Shown in pieces: positions 23,758 through 34,950 of a stretch of 64,000 bases of DNA; within the stretch, counting starts at the first letter, position 1, and every line of letters starts with the position of its first letter. The translations under genes were made by a program, and so were the position numbers. The stretch is from Campylorhamphus procurvoides (Eukaryota > Chordata > Aves > Passeriformes > Dendrocolaptidae), in contig WBMV01008391.1 in the NCBI GenBank assembly GCA_013396655.1, forward strand, positions 868,001-932,000, written 5' to 3'. The notes below the pieces were generated by a model. It was given only the letters and a program-made list of their open reading frames with translations. It did not search any database and was not told where the DNA came from.

Positions 23758-24327
23758 CCCAAGTGTCCTGTTTACAGCTGGGGTAGAGTTAATGTTCTTC
23801 TTAGTAGCTGGTACAGTCCTGTGTTTTGAGAATAATGTTGATAACACAGTGATGTTTTGGTTGTTGTTAAGTAGTGCCTACCATAAGTCAAGAACTTTTC
23901 AGTGTCTCATGCTCTGCCAATGAGCAGGTGCATAAGAGGCTGAGAGGGAATGTGGCCAGGACAGCTGACCTGAATTGGCCAAAGGGATATTCCATACTAC
24001 AGAGCATCATTCCCACTATACAAGCTGGGGGAAGCTGACTGGGAGGGACAAATCACTGCCTGCGGATGGGCTGGGCATTGGTCAGCAAGGGGTGAGCAAC
24101 TGTATTGTGCATCACTTGTTTCTTTTGGGTTTTATTCCTCTCTCTGTTTCTTCATCATTATTATAGTTGTTGTTATATTTCACTTTAATTCAATTATTAA
24201 ACTATTCTTATATCAAGCCACATTTTTTACCTTTTTCTACTTCTCCTTCCCATCCCACTGCAAGTGATGGTGTGGTGAGTGAACAGCTGCATGGTGCTTA
24301 GTTGCCAGGTGGGGCTAAACCACAACA
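23758..24327 (+). mobile_element. Endogenous retrovirus solo LTR, sense orientation
   Basis: Same LTR family as the antisense copy at 16.2-17.3 kb. In order: gctggggtagagttaatg, gataacacagtgatgttttg, ctgacc...ggccaaagggatattccata, a decayed TATA box (tatacaag near 24017), a poly(A) signal attaaa at 24196-24201, and the right terminus ggggctaaaccacaaca ending in CA at 24327. It lies in the same direction as TRPC4, so its promoter and poly(A) signals are in the sense orientation. No internal retroviral genes flank it. Left boundary approximate. Confidence 0.9.
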
Positions 24328-27300
24328 CCACTAGTTCCCTTAATGACACAGCTGCAGACAGAGCTGAGAAAAAGCTGACCAGTGGTTTGCATACAGCAAG
24401 AATCATGTTTATAAGGATGATCTGCTCCAGTTGACACAAGATTTAGATGGGATGGACATGAGAAGATTCATAGTAATTGGCACAGGAATCAGGGCTTCTG
24501 TCCTGAGGCAGAAAACAGACAGCATAACTATACCCAAAGGAGTCCAGAACACAGTCGCTAGCTTTTAGAAAGGAAAATGCAGTGTTGATCCAGTCAATAA
24601 AGTTGAAGCATTTAAATTGCAATGAAATGTTATTTATCTTAATGAAGTAGTCCTCACAGAGTAAGTGCTGAAATCCACAAATACAGCCTTTGGGGGAAGA
24701 TGGAGAGAGGAACATGCAGTGGTATCTCTAGAGGGAGAAACAATCTACCAAATTTAGGAGTCTACTTAATGAGACTGGGACTGGAATCTGTCTTTAGTGG
24801 CAAACAAATATGCTTTTCACAACCATGTAAATTTGAAGTCAAACTATACAGAAGAGCTTGGGTTTCCATTAAATGCCTGTGAATACATGTAAAATATGAA
24901 AAGTAAAATGTTCCAGAGAAAGAAAAAACAATTGATCATAATTCTTGTTGAACTGAAGCACAATCATTGGGAACTGTGTGTGACAAAGCAGCAGACCTCA
25001 GGGCTAAACTTTCCTACCAGTGTGGCTGTAATGGCAGTACAACACAATACAACAGCGAATCTGGCCATGACTTTTTAAAAGTATTAATAAGAAAGTTTAT
25101 GATAAACATCTTCACCTGCTTCCTCTCTCCAAAAAAAGATCTTTAACATTCATATGTTAGAGGAAACTATCAGAGATAGTTCTTTCTACAGCATAGCTCA
25201 CTTTTACTTAAATCAGAAAGGAAATAACTTTTCTTTGCCAGCTTTCATTTCTATATGACAAATTACTTCCTTTTTTATGTCATATATACTAAACCACATA
25301 TTGAAGTCAGAATGAGACTTTACTTTGGACCTCAAATTTTATTAGACTGCTTTGTAAATGTATAAATGAGCACACTATTACAAGTTGACATTTTTTATAT
25401 TGTTGCATATTTCTTAATACAATCAAATAAGTACTTAAAGGTAACACTGTGGTACAGTAAAGAACTGACTTGACTTATTCTGATGATATATTATTTATGA
25501 AAGTCTTATTTCTATAAAGACCATATATAGTTAATAGTATTACTTGTATTATTTCTTCATCATTTCCACTGGCTGAGATATGTATTATAGCAAAACTAAA
25601 GATCAGATTTAATCAGCAGTAAAAATGAAATTCTGTGTTATGTATATGCTTGTGTATCTCTAGAATCAGGCTCTCCTGTTATTTATATAAGATTATTTTT
25701 GCTGGCACTGTGAATTTCTGTTTTTCACCAGTCTCAGGGAAGAGCCAATTCCCAGCATGACAACTAAGAGAATGAATACCAGAATATTTTCAGATGGGCA
25801 GACTCTATGATCGAGCAAAGATGTGAAACTGGGAATAATCATTACAGCAAAATCCCTTGCGTAATTACAAATTGCTGGAAGCTATTGGAAACCACTGTAA
25901 TGTGAAAATATAAACTTGTTGATTGCTAATTATATGGAGACATTGTCAAAGTCAAATAACATAGTACAAAAGATACTCAAGAATAGTAAGAGTATACTTC
26001 AGAATGTTATATCTCCAATTAAGGAAGAAAAATTATACTACAGTGAAAATATTTTTTCATAGCAATGCAGAACTAGTAAATTAATGTCACAGATTATTTC
26101 TATTTCTGCTAGTCACAAAATATTTGTCTAAAACATTTTTCAAGAAAATTTTTTAGCTCTCAGTTCAGCAGAAGACTTACATATCTACTTAGCTTTAATG
26201 TGTGATCATCTTAGATGAGATGCCATCCATTTTTACAGGAACTCTCTTATGCTTGGAGGATATATTTTTTCCACCCACTTGTACTGTTCACTTTTCATAG
26301 AAAGCTTTATAATAGTTATAGTATAAATGTCAATTGACCAGAAGAAGACTTTTTTTTTTTTCTGTAGAGAAGGTCTTTTCAGCGGATAAATCAAAAATTC
26401 AAGTGTAATATGAGTTCAGGATCAGTAATAAAATATTTTAATCACAGATAAACTTTCTTGATTTATTTAACTGTTCTTTATCTATGAGTAATGTCTCTGA
26501 GACAGCCTATGCCTCCAGCATTTACACTGAGTCCCAAGAAGGCTTCCCTGCCCCCAGTTCCTGTATGCACTCAAATACTAACTTAATACACATGAAGACA
26601 AGGTGTAGGTTCACAACATGTTTCCCTCATTTTCTATGGAGGAAACATGTTCACAAGGGCAAAAAGGGAGATGCAGTGTGTGGTAACAAGCTCCCCTTCT
26701 CTATCCAGTGAAAGAACAAGACTGCAGGGTTCACCACTGAGTATGCTCTTCTTCCATCAGCGCACATCAATTGTTTCCCCTTCAAAAACTTCCTTCATTA
26801 TTTTGCTAATGTAATAAATGTTGATATCACTAATGAACATATTTCACAGCATATGATAATCTCTCGACCACAAAAATGAAGGAAGTTGTCAAATTTATGA
26901 AAATTTATTTGGGCATTTTTAATAACATCATATCATTCCCTGATGAATGAAGCAGAAAAGCATAACTTTAAAATAAGTGTCAGCAAGAGATTTAGGGTAG
27001 TTTTCCAGTTGCCCAAAGAATACTTTGTAGTGGTTCATAACGTATCTTATATGGCCAATGAAGCTCAAAACCATAAAGAAAACACTTCACTGAAAAAACA
27101 GATATTTTTGTTGATTCAAGACATTGTTTACTAACCTTACCAATGTGTTGCTATGTGAAAAACAACAGTATGAAACTGGATATATGGACATCTTAGAAAT
27201 GTATTATATCATCTGTAGGCAGAGTGCTGTGTTTTCTGTTATAGACATTTGCCTGTGGTACTAGAACTTCTTTCCTATGCATATAGCTTCTAAAATGCCA

Positions 27301-28976
27301 ACATAGTATTTTATCTGCTTGCTCCATACTATACCATTAGTTGTTCCTTATGCATTTTATGTCAAGTAAGTAATTTAAAGTACATTACCAATGGTGCTCC
27401 CTCTGACTCTAGCCATACCAAATGTATATCTATGTAAATTTTCTTCTACAGTCAGAGGATCCAATCAGTTCCAGAACTGTCTTGTCAAGGTCATATTTTG
27501 AAGAAAAGTATGAAAGATAATTTCTTTAAAAAATATTATTAAAAAAAAAAGACTCTTCAGTGTGTGGGATTTGAAAATTTGCTCCATTTAGTGAAAACTT
27601 CCTTTGCCTCATAACTCAATCCTTGTCTTTAACACATTGTACCTTAGCAACACAGTCCCAACAGTATAAAATCTAATATGGGTATTAGGAGACATGAAAC
27701 AGTTTTTCAAGCCTGCAGAGAAATTCTTTCTCTATTAGCACTGACAGTTTTGAATCTTAATCTGTTTAAAGGTTAGAACTAACCAACCCAGTGCCCACCC
27801 CATTGTGGAGGCCTCTCCAGATGGTGGAGTCAGCAAGCATTTCCTCATGGCATAAGGTACCTCTGTTTCATTTCTGGTCTGCCCCATCTCAGGGCAGCCC
27901 AGTACTTGGTGGACACTGGAAAAACCCCTCCTTTTACTTAATTTTCTCTACATTATATCAAGGGAAATTAATCCCCTTTCAGCCAGGCAAGGAGTGGGTC
28001 CCCTATGTCTGTCACCAGTCTTTGCTAGCCACTGAAAGCTGTTCCTTCACATGGATCTCCAAAACTGAGGGTGGCCCAAAGGTGTTGAGAAAGGGGGCAC
28101 AGGAAAGACTTAAGAACTGGTTGTAGGTGAGAGGATATGTAATGGGAAGATACTATGAAGAAGAGGAAACAAACATGGACCTGGGACACTGGGGCTAAAA
28201 GTGGAAAATATTTTACTGAGAAATTAGTCCACAAGTCCCACTTATTCAATAGTCAAACAAAGTACTAATCTGTACTTACTCAAGGAAATTGAGTAGAAAA
28301 ATTTTGTAAGGACACTTCCATTAAAAACTTTTCAAAAACATAACTTTGAAACCATCTGCTCTGACTGCATGCACTATTATTCCAGAAATGCTTGCCTTGA
28401 AACAACCACCCTGAAACCTTGAGAATGCATTTTTCCTAACGGAAGAGCACATTCTGTTACTCTTCTTTAAGGCTATTTTTAAGATTCTTACAGTATGAGC
28501 AAATTTTCTTGTCTTTCACAACAGTCAGAGTCAGCTTCCTTGCTGGTGTCTGGTAGGCAAATACGTCTCTGCTAAAGACACTGGCATTTCATTAACATAC
28601 ACCAGGTTTGAATTTGTCTCAGGTTATCAATTCTGACAAGATCCAGACATATATAGCAAGATGCATGCTGACTCTCATTTCATTCCAAACTAAATAGCAT
28701 TTTCTACCAGTAGTAATCCCAGCTATTTTAGAAACTGTTTGAGAAATTACCTATTATTTATCGCCAAAGGAACTTGGCTCCTGTGGTTATAAGTATTATC
28801 AAAATAACATAAAATCCCAAACCAGGTGCATTTGATTAGAGTTCAAATCTGAAATAATTTGGTGTAAAGAAACAGTTTTGTTATAAGGGGAAAAAAAGCT
28901 TCTGCACAGCTGTTCTAAATCTTCAACTAATGATTTAATTAATCCAATGTATGTATGTAATACACCTATATATGTG
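24328..28976. other. Intron, no recognised element
   Basis: AT-rich intron. The segments at 26480-26720 and 27780-28130 are richer in G and C and hold open frames of 75 and 111 codons, but there are no domains, splice sites or known repeats that I can name. Confidence 0.55.
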
Positions 28977-29995
28977 TGTGTTGGGTTTGCCTGGCAAGAT
29001 TTTGGTGATGGGGAAAAAATCTTCTTGTGAGAAGCTAACAGAAGCTTCCCCAATTCCCACATGTTTGATGCCAGCTGGCTTCAAGACCTGCCGCTGGGCA
29101 AGGCCGAGCCCATCAGCGGTGGTGGCAGCACTTTTGAGGTAGCAGAAATAAGAAGGGGAAAGAAGTTACTGCACAGGAACCACTTCGGACAGAGAACAAC
29201 TCTGCAGCAAGGTCAGTGGAGAAGGAAGGGGAGGAGGTGCTGCAGGTGCCAGAGCAGAGATTCCCCATCAGATGGTGAAGATCATGCTATGGCGGGCTGT
29301 CCCTGTGGAGGTCCATGGTGCAGCAGATATTCACCTGCAACCCCTGAAGGACTCCACGCTGGAGCAGGTAAATGCCCAAAAGAGCCTGTGACCCCATGGG
29401 AAGCCTGCACTGGAGCAGGCTCCTGGCAGGACCTGTGGTGCTTTGAAAAGAGGAGCCCACACTGGAACAAGTTTACTGGCAGGATTTGTGACCCCAGGTG
29501 GGACCGATGCTGGAGCAGCCTGTTCCTGAAGAACTGTACCCTGTGAAAAGGGACCCATGCTGGAGCAGCTCATAAAGAACTTCAGCCAGAGGGAAGGACT
29601 CATGTTGTAGATGTTCATGAAGGACTGTCTCCCATGGGGGAGTACCATATGGGAGGAACCCCACGACAGAGCAGGGGAAGAAAGTGAGCAGTCCTCCCAC
29701 TGAGGAGAAAGGAGCAGCCGAGACAATGTATGATGAACTGACTGCAGCCCCCATTCCCCCTCTCTCTGCACCTCTTCAGGGGTGGAGTTGAGAACTCCAG
29801 CATAAAGTTATGCCTGGGAAAAAGGGAGGGGTGGAAAGAAGCTATTTTTAAGATTTGCTTTTATTTCTGATTATCCTACACTGGTTTGATGGGTAATAAA
29901 CTAATTTCCCTAAGTTGAGTCTGTTTTGGCTGTGATGGTAACTGGAGGGTGATCTCTTCCTGTCCTTATCTTGAACTCCTAGCCTTTCCTTACAT
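28977..29995 (+). mobile_element. Long passerine-type endogenous retrovirus LTR with internal tandem repeats, sense orientation
   Basis: Begins tgtgttgggtttgcctggca, then gagaagctaacagaagcttc and ctgggcaaggccgagcccat, text I know from a long LTR common in songbirds. The middle holds a repeated unit around ctggagcag (see separate entry). Near the end it has ggtaataaactaatttccc, a poly(A)-type signal followed by gagtctgttttggctgtgat and ctgtccttatcttgaa. The usual 3' end after this point is missing and a T/GT-rich tract takes its place, so the right end is truncated or replaced. It lies about 0.9 kb upstream of the S1-S2 exon, in the same direction as the gene. Confidence 0.88.
29320..29665 (+). 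repeat. Tandem subrepeats of about 50 bp inside the LTR
   Basis: The motif ctggagcag or a close variant recurs at 29359, 29410, 29462, 29510 and 29560, with a decayed copy near 29604. Spacing is 48-52 bases. Between them are related blocks such as aaggactgt and ccccatggga. The repeats keep long frames open on both strands (29061-29546 on + and 29331-29771 on -), which are not genes. Confidence 0.88.
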
Positions 29996-30080
29996 TTTTT
30001 TGCTTGTATTTTTTTTTGTTGGTTTGTGGTTTTTTATTGGGTTTGGTTTGTTTCTGGTTTGGTTTGGGTTTTTTAACTTC
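29996..30080. repeat. T-rich/GT-rich low-complexity tract
   Basis: Runs of T broken by GG (gggtttggtttgtttctggt), joined to the truncated end of the LTR. Confidence 0.85.
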
Positions 30081-30909
30081 TGTTTTATGTCTTCTGTGTC
30101 AGCTCTAGCATGCTGCTACTCTATGTCCCCATTATAAAAGAAAATGTTAGGGAACTAGTGATCAAAGAAAAGTATGACATAAAACCTTGGAATATACTTA
30201 AAGCTTCTTTGAAAAGCTATCTGAAAATATTAAATATGGGTTTGGAGGTTTTTGGTGAAATTCAATTTTAAGGATCATATTTTAGAACATGAAATCCCAT
30301 CATGGAAAAGAGTTCATAAAATATTGCACAGGATAGGAGTATATACTGGCAAGAGTCAGTGACACACTGGGGAATGCTAGTGCTTAATTCATATTGTGCA
30401 AGCATTTTGTAATGTATCTATAAGAGTTTTGTCAGCATTAAAGCATGTAAGCCTGAATTTAAGAGAATTAGCAGGGAACATACTGAGAACAGTTTGTTCA
30501 TGGCTGTGGAATTCAGTTTCTCTGCTTACATATGTTCTGTTGGTTTTCATATTGACTTCTACCTCATATTCTGTGAGGTCTTCAGAAATGTTGCTGGTTA
30601 AAAAATGGAAGTACTTGTTTTGCAGTCTGTTGGGCTCCTTGCATACTCAGCTGATGGGGAAGTCAGGCTTTATTGTGAAAAGTGAATGTTCATGCCTTTG
30701 TACTATACTTTTTGCATTGAAGGCTGATTTTGCAATGGCAGGCTGATCCAGCCCTGTCTTACTGGTATTGTCAGTATTAGTGGGCTTGCACAGGCTGTGG
30801 ATTTTTTTCTTTTTTCTTTTTTTTAATCTTCTTCTACAAGTTACTTAGCATGGAAAGAACTTTACAGACGTAAGAAGAAATTAACTGTCTTCCTTTCTTC
30901 TCTCTGTAG
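30081..30909. other. Intron just upstream of exon B
   Basis: Ends in a T-rich region (about 30806-30840) and the acceptor of exon B. No other element seen. Confidence 0.6.
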
Positions 30910-31246
30910 TTTGTTGCTCAGCCCAACTGCCAGCAGCTGCTCGCATCCCGCTGGTATGACGAGTTCCCTGGATGGCGGAGGCGACACTGGGCTGTGAAGA
31001 TGATGACATGTGTTGTGATTGGACTCCTTTTCCCAGTTTTCTCCGTGTGCTACCTGATAGCTCCCAAAAGCCCACTAGGACTGTTCATCAGAAAGCCATT
31101 TATCAAATTTATCTGCCATACTGCATCCTACTTGACTTTTCTGTTCCTGCTGTTGCTTGCCTCTCAGCACATCGACAGGTCAGACCTGAGCATGCAGGGA
31201 CCACCACCAACCATCGTCGAGTGGATGATATTACCGTGGGTCCTGG
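30910..31246 (+). CDS. TRPC4: TRPC4 exon B: pre-S1 region, S1 and S2 (about residues 300-412)
   Basis: The acceptor is ctctgtag at 30902-30909 and the donor gtaaatg begins at 31247. The exon is 337 nt and ends after one base of a Gly codon, completed by GT at the start of the next exon. It opens with [11 protein letters not shown], then W-R-R-R-H-W (about 321-326) leads into S1 (about 330-350, [12 protein letters not shown]). S2 spans about 364-386 ([18 protein letters not shown]). It ends in [15 protein letters not shown], the S2-S3 segment. T-rich runs lie about 70-105 nt upstream of the acceptor, and a long LTR ends roughly 0.9 kb upstream. Confidence 0.98.
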
Positions 31247-32889
31247 GTAAATGTATTACTAAAGAAAATACAGTGAAAAGTGTTTTGACCCCTGCAGGTT
31301 TGCCAAGCATTCCTGAGGCAGGATACAGTAGGGTTCTGTCATGAATTATTGATTTACCAAGGCAGGCAAATGGTCCATCTCCTCCAATACTTAACAAGAG
31401 TAGTTGACAACAGAAGCAAATAGCAGAGTTTAAAATCCAGTTTCACCATCTGATTTATTACAGTGAGAGAAAAATAAAAGATATCAGGGGTTCCTTTCTG
31501 TGATTAAGTAGTGCCCTGAAACATGCATATGGATATTCTTTTCAATATCTATTTTTTCCAGCCCAGAAATTGTTCTAATTCTTGTAAAGGTCATTCTTTT
31601 TTAATTTGTCTTCTTTTAAAAAGGAGTCCTTTGCCACAGCAATTATTTTTCATGTATTGGAATGAGGCATAATGTAATTTCTGAAGTGTTATTACTAACC
31701 TTAGTTACCTACAGTACGTTTCTTTCTAATATGACAGACCCATCTATTGCAAATAGCGGTGACCAGCATTTTCAAGTGAGTATTTCCATTAAAATATGTA
31801 TGCAGAATATTTTTTCTGTGCAAGAACAGTGATAAGAACTTGTCACTCAGCTTAAAGGAAAATATTCTACATCAGAAAGAAGTAAAAACATTCCCTAGCA
31901 TATTTAAAGTTGAAGAAAATATTACAACTCATCCTGATAGTTTAAAATAAAAATTTGGGTCTGAGATTATTGAAAGCCTACTTTGTGTAGGCCATATCAC
32001 CCTTAAATGTCTTCCTGTGTGATTCTTCCTTCTTGTCTTCCTGTAATTTTTAGGATTAGGTCCTCCCTACCTTTGCCTGTCTACCCTGCTAGATGGTAAT
32101 CTCTCTCAATATGTTGTGGTCTCTTCCCTGTTTCTTATTTTAGGAATCAATACTAGTTTGACCAGGTCAGGCCAAATATACTTGTCTCAAATGAATTTAT
32201 AGAAAGAGGGATTTAGTAGACGTAACTGCAAGAATTTAAGTTTCATATATTCATTAAAATTGTCATCGCATAGACAGATTAATGCACAAACTTTTCTGAA
32301 ATTTTGGGGGGATTTTGATATTGTTACCCCTCCCAGGTCTTCCCATTAAGACACTGTGTCTCTCCACTCTTTCCCAAACACCTGGGTTCCTGTAGAGCAA
32401 TGAAACTGACAAGTCTTCTGGTATCATTGATCCTATATAATTCACAGTGCATTGTTGTATTTATAATACACTATTTGACATTGCCTGCGATTCTGGAGAA
32501 CAATGATTCAGTCGCTTTTCCTCTACCTTGGTAGAGAACTCTGTGAAAGAACTGGGAGCACTCTGGGAAGGAAGAGACTCAGGAGGCAGGTCTACATCTG
32601 TCTTTCATTAGGAGAAATTTCATTACTGAAAACCCTGTGTACACTTACTTGTTGCGAGTCTGTCAGAAGGACTTGCCGTCCACAAGTGAACTGAGATTTC
32701 CCCTATGATAGCACAGTAGTCCTCACCACCAGCCTTCTCTGTAATGTGTGTTGTCCTTTGCTGGGTAAATATTTCTACTACATTAAAAAACCCTGATATC
32801 TAGTATTATTGCAAAGGAATTATTCAATCTGGCAGGCTGCCTTCACTGACCTTTCTTATAGACAAGTCAGACTAATTTCAGTAGGTGAG
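31247..32889. other. Intron between exons B and C, first part; no recognised element
   Basis: AT-rich intron with no exon, RNA gene or repeat that I can identify. Confidence 0.55.
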
Positions 32890-33690
32890 TTTTACATTGA
32901 AATATGTGCTGGCTTAAAAGTAAACTGATGGGAGAAATGAATCCAACTCAACAGAGATTGCAAGTCAGAGTTACAATTTACTAAAAAGATTACAGTTAAT
33001 ACAATGATACAGAGAAAAAAGATTAGTTTTAACTTACAAAACCCAGACATATAACCCAGCACCCTGGGGCACAAACAGAATGGAATTCACTGACCCATGT
33101 GCTAAGCACCACATGATCCCCTTGAGTGCAGAGTTAAAGAAAAACCTGTTGGTGAGGATGATGGTCGCAGCCTTCTCAAGACTGGCAGTCATAGTCCTGT
33201 TGAAGTTCTGGTCCTCCCCTGGATCTGACGAGTGGTACCAGAAGTCCCAAACCCCAAGATTATATATGCTTAGGCTCAGCTGGGAGTGCCCAGTACCTCC
33301 CCTAGGGTGGGGAGTTTCATAATGGGTCATTTAACTCTGTGAGTCATGGGATATTATTGGAATCTTTGATGGTATAGGTCATTGCAACTGCCTCTTGTGC
33401 CAGTCCTTAATGGCCCATTACCAGAGATCCCTCAAGCTGGGTGTGAAGGTGCTGATGCCTCCCCAGAGGGGAGTTATCACAGCTGAATAATTGGTGTGAA
33501 GTCAGAATCACTCCTGTGCCTCACAGGGGTTTTTAACACCCAACTTGTAGTCTGAGGTTTCAGGTGCGCCCTGGGCAGCTGCTGCAAATGATCCATTATT
33601 AAGAATTCTTCATAAATGACATAGAGGGTGTAGAATACACAGTTTTGGTTACAGCCACACAGTGATAAACTGGTCTCAGCCATGTAACCA
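32890..33690 (-). mobile_element. Probable endogenous retrovirus LTR, antisense
   Basis: I judge this an LTR from text I associate with passerine LTRs (acttacaaaacccagacata, ccctggggcacaaacagaat) and from its layout on the minus strand. A TATA box (reverse complement of gattatatatgc, near 33260-33272) is followed about 290 bases later by an AGTAAA-type poly(A) site (reverse complement near 32973-32980). The composition differs from the flanks. Ends are approximate and I could not find a target-site duplication. Confidence 0.5.
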
Positions 33691-34735
33691 GGACAAATAC
33701 TAAAAAAAATATTCTTCCACTTAATTTTCCCAGGTTTGTACCATCAGAATTTGAAAATCAGTATAAAAATCATACATTGCTTCCTTAGAAATAAATGCTA
33801 CATTGATGAGGAGGAGCCAAGGGCTCTTCTGTCACATGTCCAGAGGAGTCTGGCCTTCCAAAGTAGCAGGTGGTCAATATCAGCTTTCACAGTATCCTGA
33901 GGCTTAAGGATTATAAGAACAAATGCATAGCTGACACATAGACCTTGCCATGCCAAAATGAATTTTATCATTAATCTGTCTTTTAATACAGCCCAGAGTA
34001 AAAGGCACGACTTGAGAAGGACCAAGAACTAGTTTCTGGTAAAGGCAATTCTGACATTTTGATGATCAGTTCCTCTCCAGGAAACGTGCAGTGGGAAAAG
34101 GAAGAACCTCCGTTGCCCTCAACCTCTAACAGAGTTGTGTACTTAGGAAGAGGTTTAAGTAACTCAGCATCCCAAAGCACTTGTTTGAAGAAGCCATTAA
34201 CCCTGAGAATTATGACTATCAGGATGAATATTGTTTCTAAAAGCAACTTTAAAATTTGCAGTATAAACTCATATGACCAGATTATGCTAGTACTGCGTGG
34301 GCTGACAAAACCCTTCATCTGGAAGCAGTATAGATCAAGTCAAGGGAATCTCTTGCATAAACAAAATTCATGACCGTGGATAGAGATCAATAGTCAGATA
34401 CCATGTGGTTAAATAGCTTGTCATTAAACTAGACTGTGATTTTTAGAACACTGTGCTTTCCAAAATCTTTTGCATCTAACCAATGTGTTTTACCCACTGA
34501 TCTCTAGCTTTTCCTAACTAGTGTTTTCCTTTTGTTTCAATTTTGTATTTTCTGTGTTCAGCTTTCAGAATTTGCTTGCTGTAGTGCCTTAGCCCACCCA
34601 AATAACAAGGTCCTAGATTCACCCATAGTAATCTCAGACAATTCATTAGATACCTAAATTCCCCCTATCACTGAAGGAGAAAGACACACATCTCCACAGG
34701 ACTTTTCAGCTCACAGCATGTGATGGATATGTGTA
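33691..34735. other. Intron, possible retroviral internal remnant
   Basis: Apart from the antisense frame described separately, nothing is identifiable. If the neighbouring LTR is real, this stretch may contain decayed internal sequence. Confidence 0.35.
33983..34318 (-). pseudogene. Antisense open frame with one hydrophobic segment, possible retroviral remnant
   Basis: On the minus strand this 111-codon frame lies directly upstream of the probable LTR at 32.9-33.7 kb. It has one strongly hydrophobic stretch of about 17 residues in its first half, followed by a polar tail. The position and the single membrane segment would fit the end of a retroviral envelope gene, but I see no catalytic or fusion motif. 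It may equally be a chance frame. If viral, it is a fragment only. Confidence 0.2.
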
Positions 34736-34950
34736 TTTTAGCTTTTTTAGTTTCTTTGGGTCTTCTTTTTGCTGTTTGGTTGCTTTTGGGTTTTTGTGTT
34801 TGGTTTGGGTTTTTTTGGTTTCTTTGTTGGGTTGGGGGGGTTTTGTTTTTGTTGTTGGTTTTTGTTTGTTTGTTTGTTTTCCATTGTTGGGGTTTTTTGT
34901 TTTGGTTGGTTAGTTGATTGGTTTTGGGGGATTTTGTTGTTGTTTTTAAA
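34736..34950. repeat. GT-rich low-complexity tract
   Basis: About 200 bases made almost only of T and G on the + strand, with repeated ggttt and tttgg pieces and a run of seven G near 34834-34840. It produces chance frames rich in Phe, Gly, Val and Leu on + and in Lys, Asn, Pro and Gln on -, which are not genes. Confidence 0.93.

Noticed and set aside
29061..29546. 161-codon open frame on the + strand and a 146-codon frame on the - strand (29331-29771)
   Set aside because: Both lie within the LTR and follow its ~50-bp tandem repeats; they are open on both strands because of composition, with no domain.
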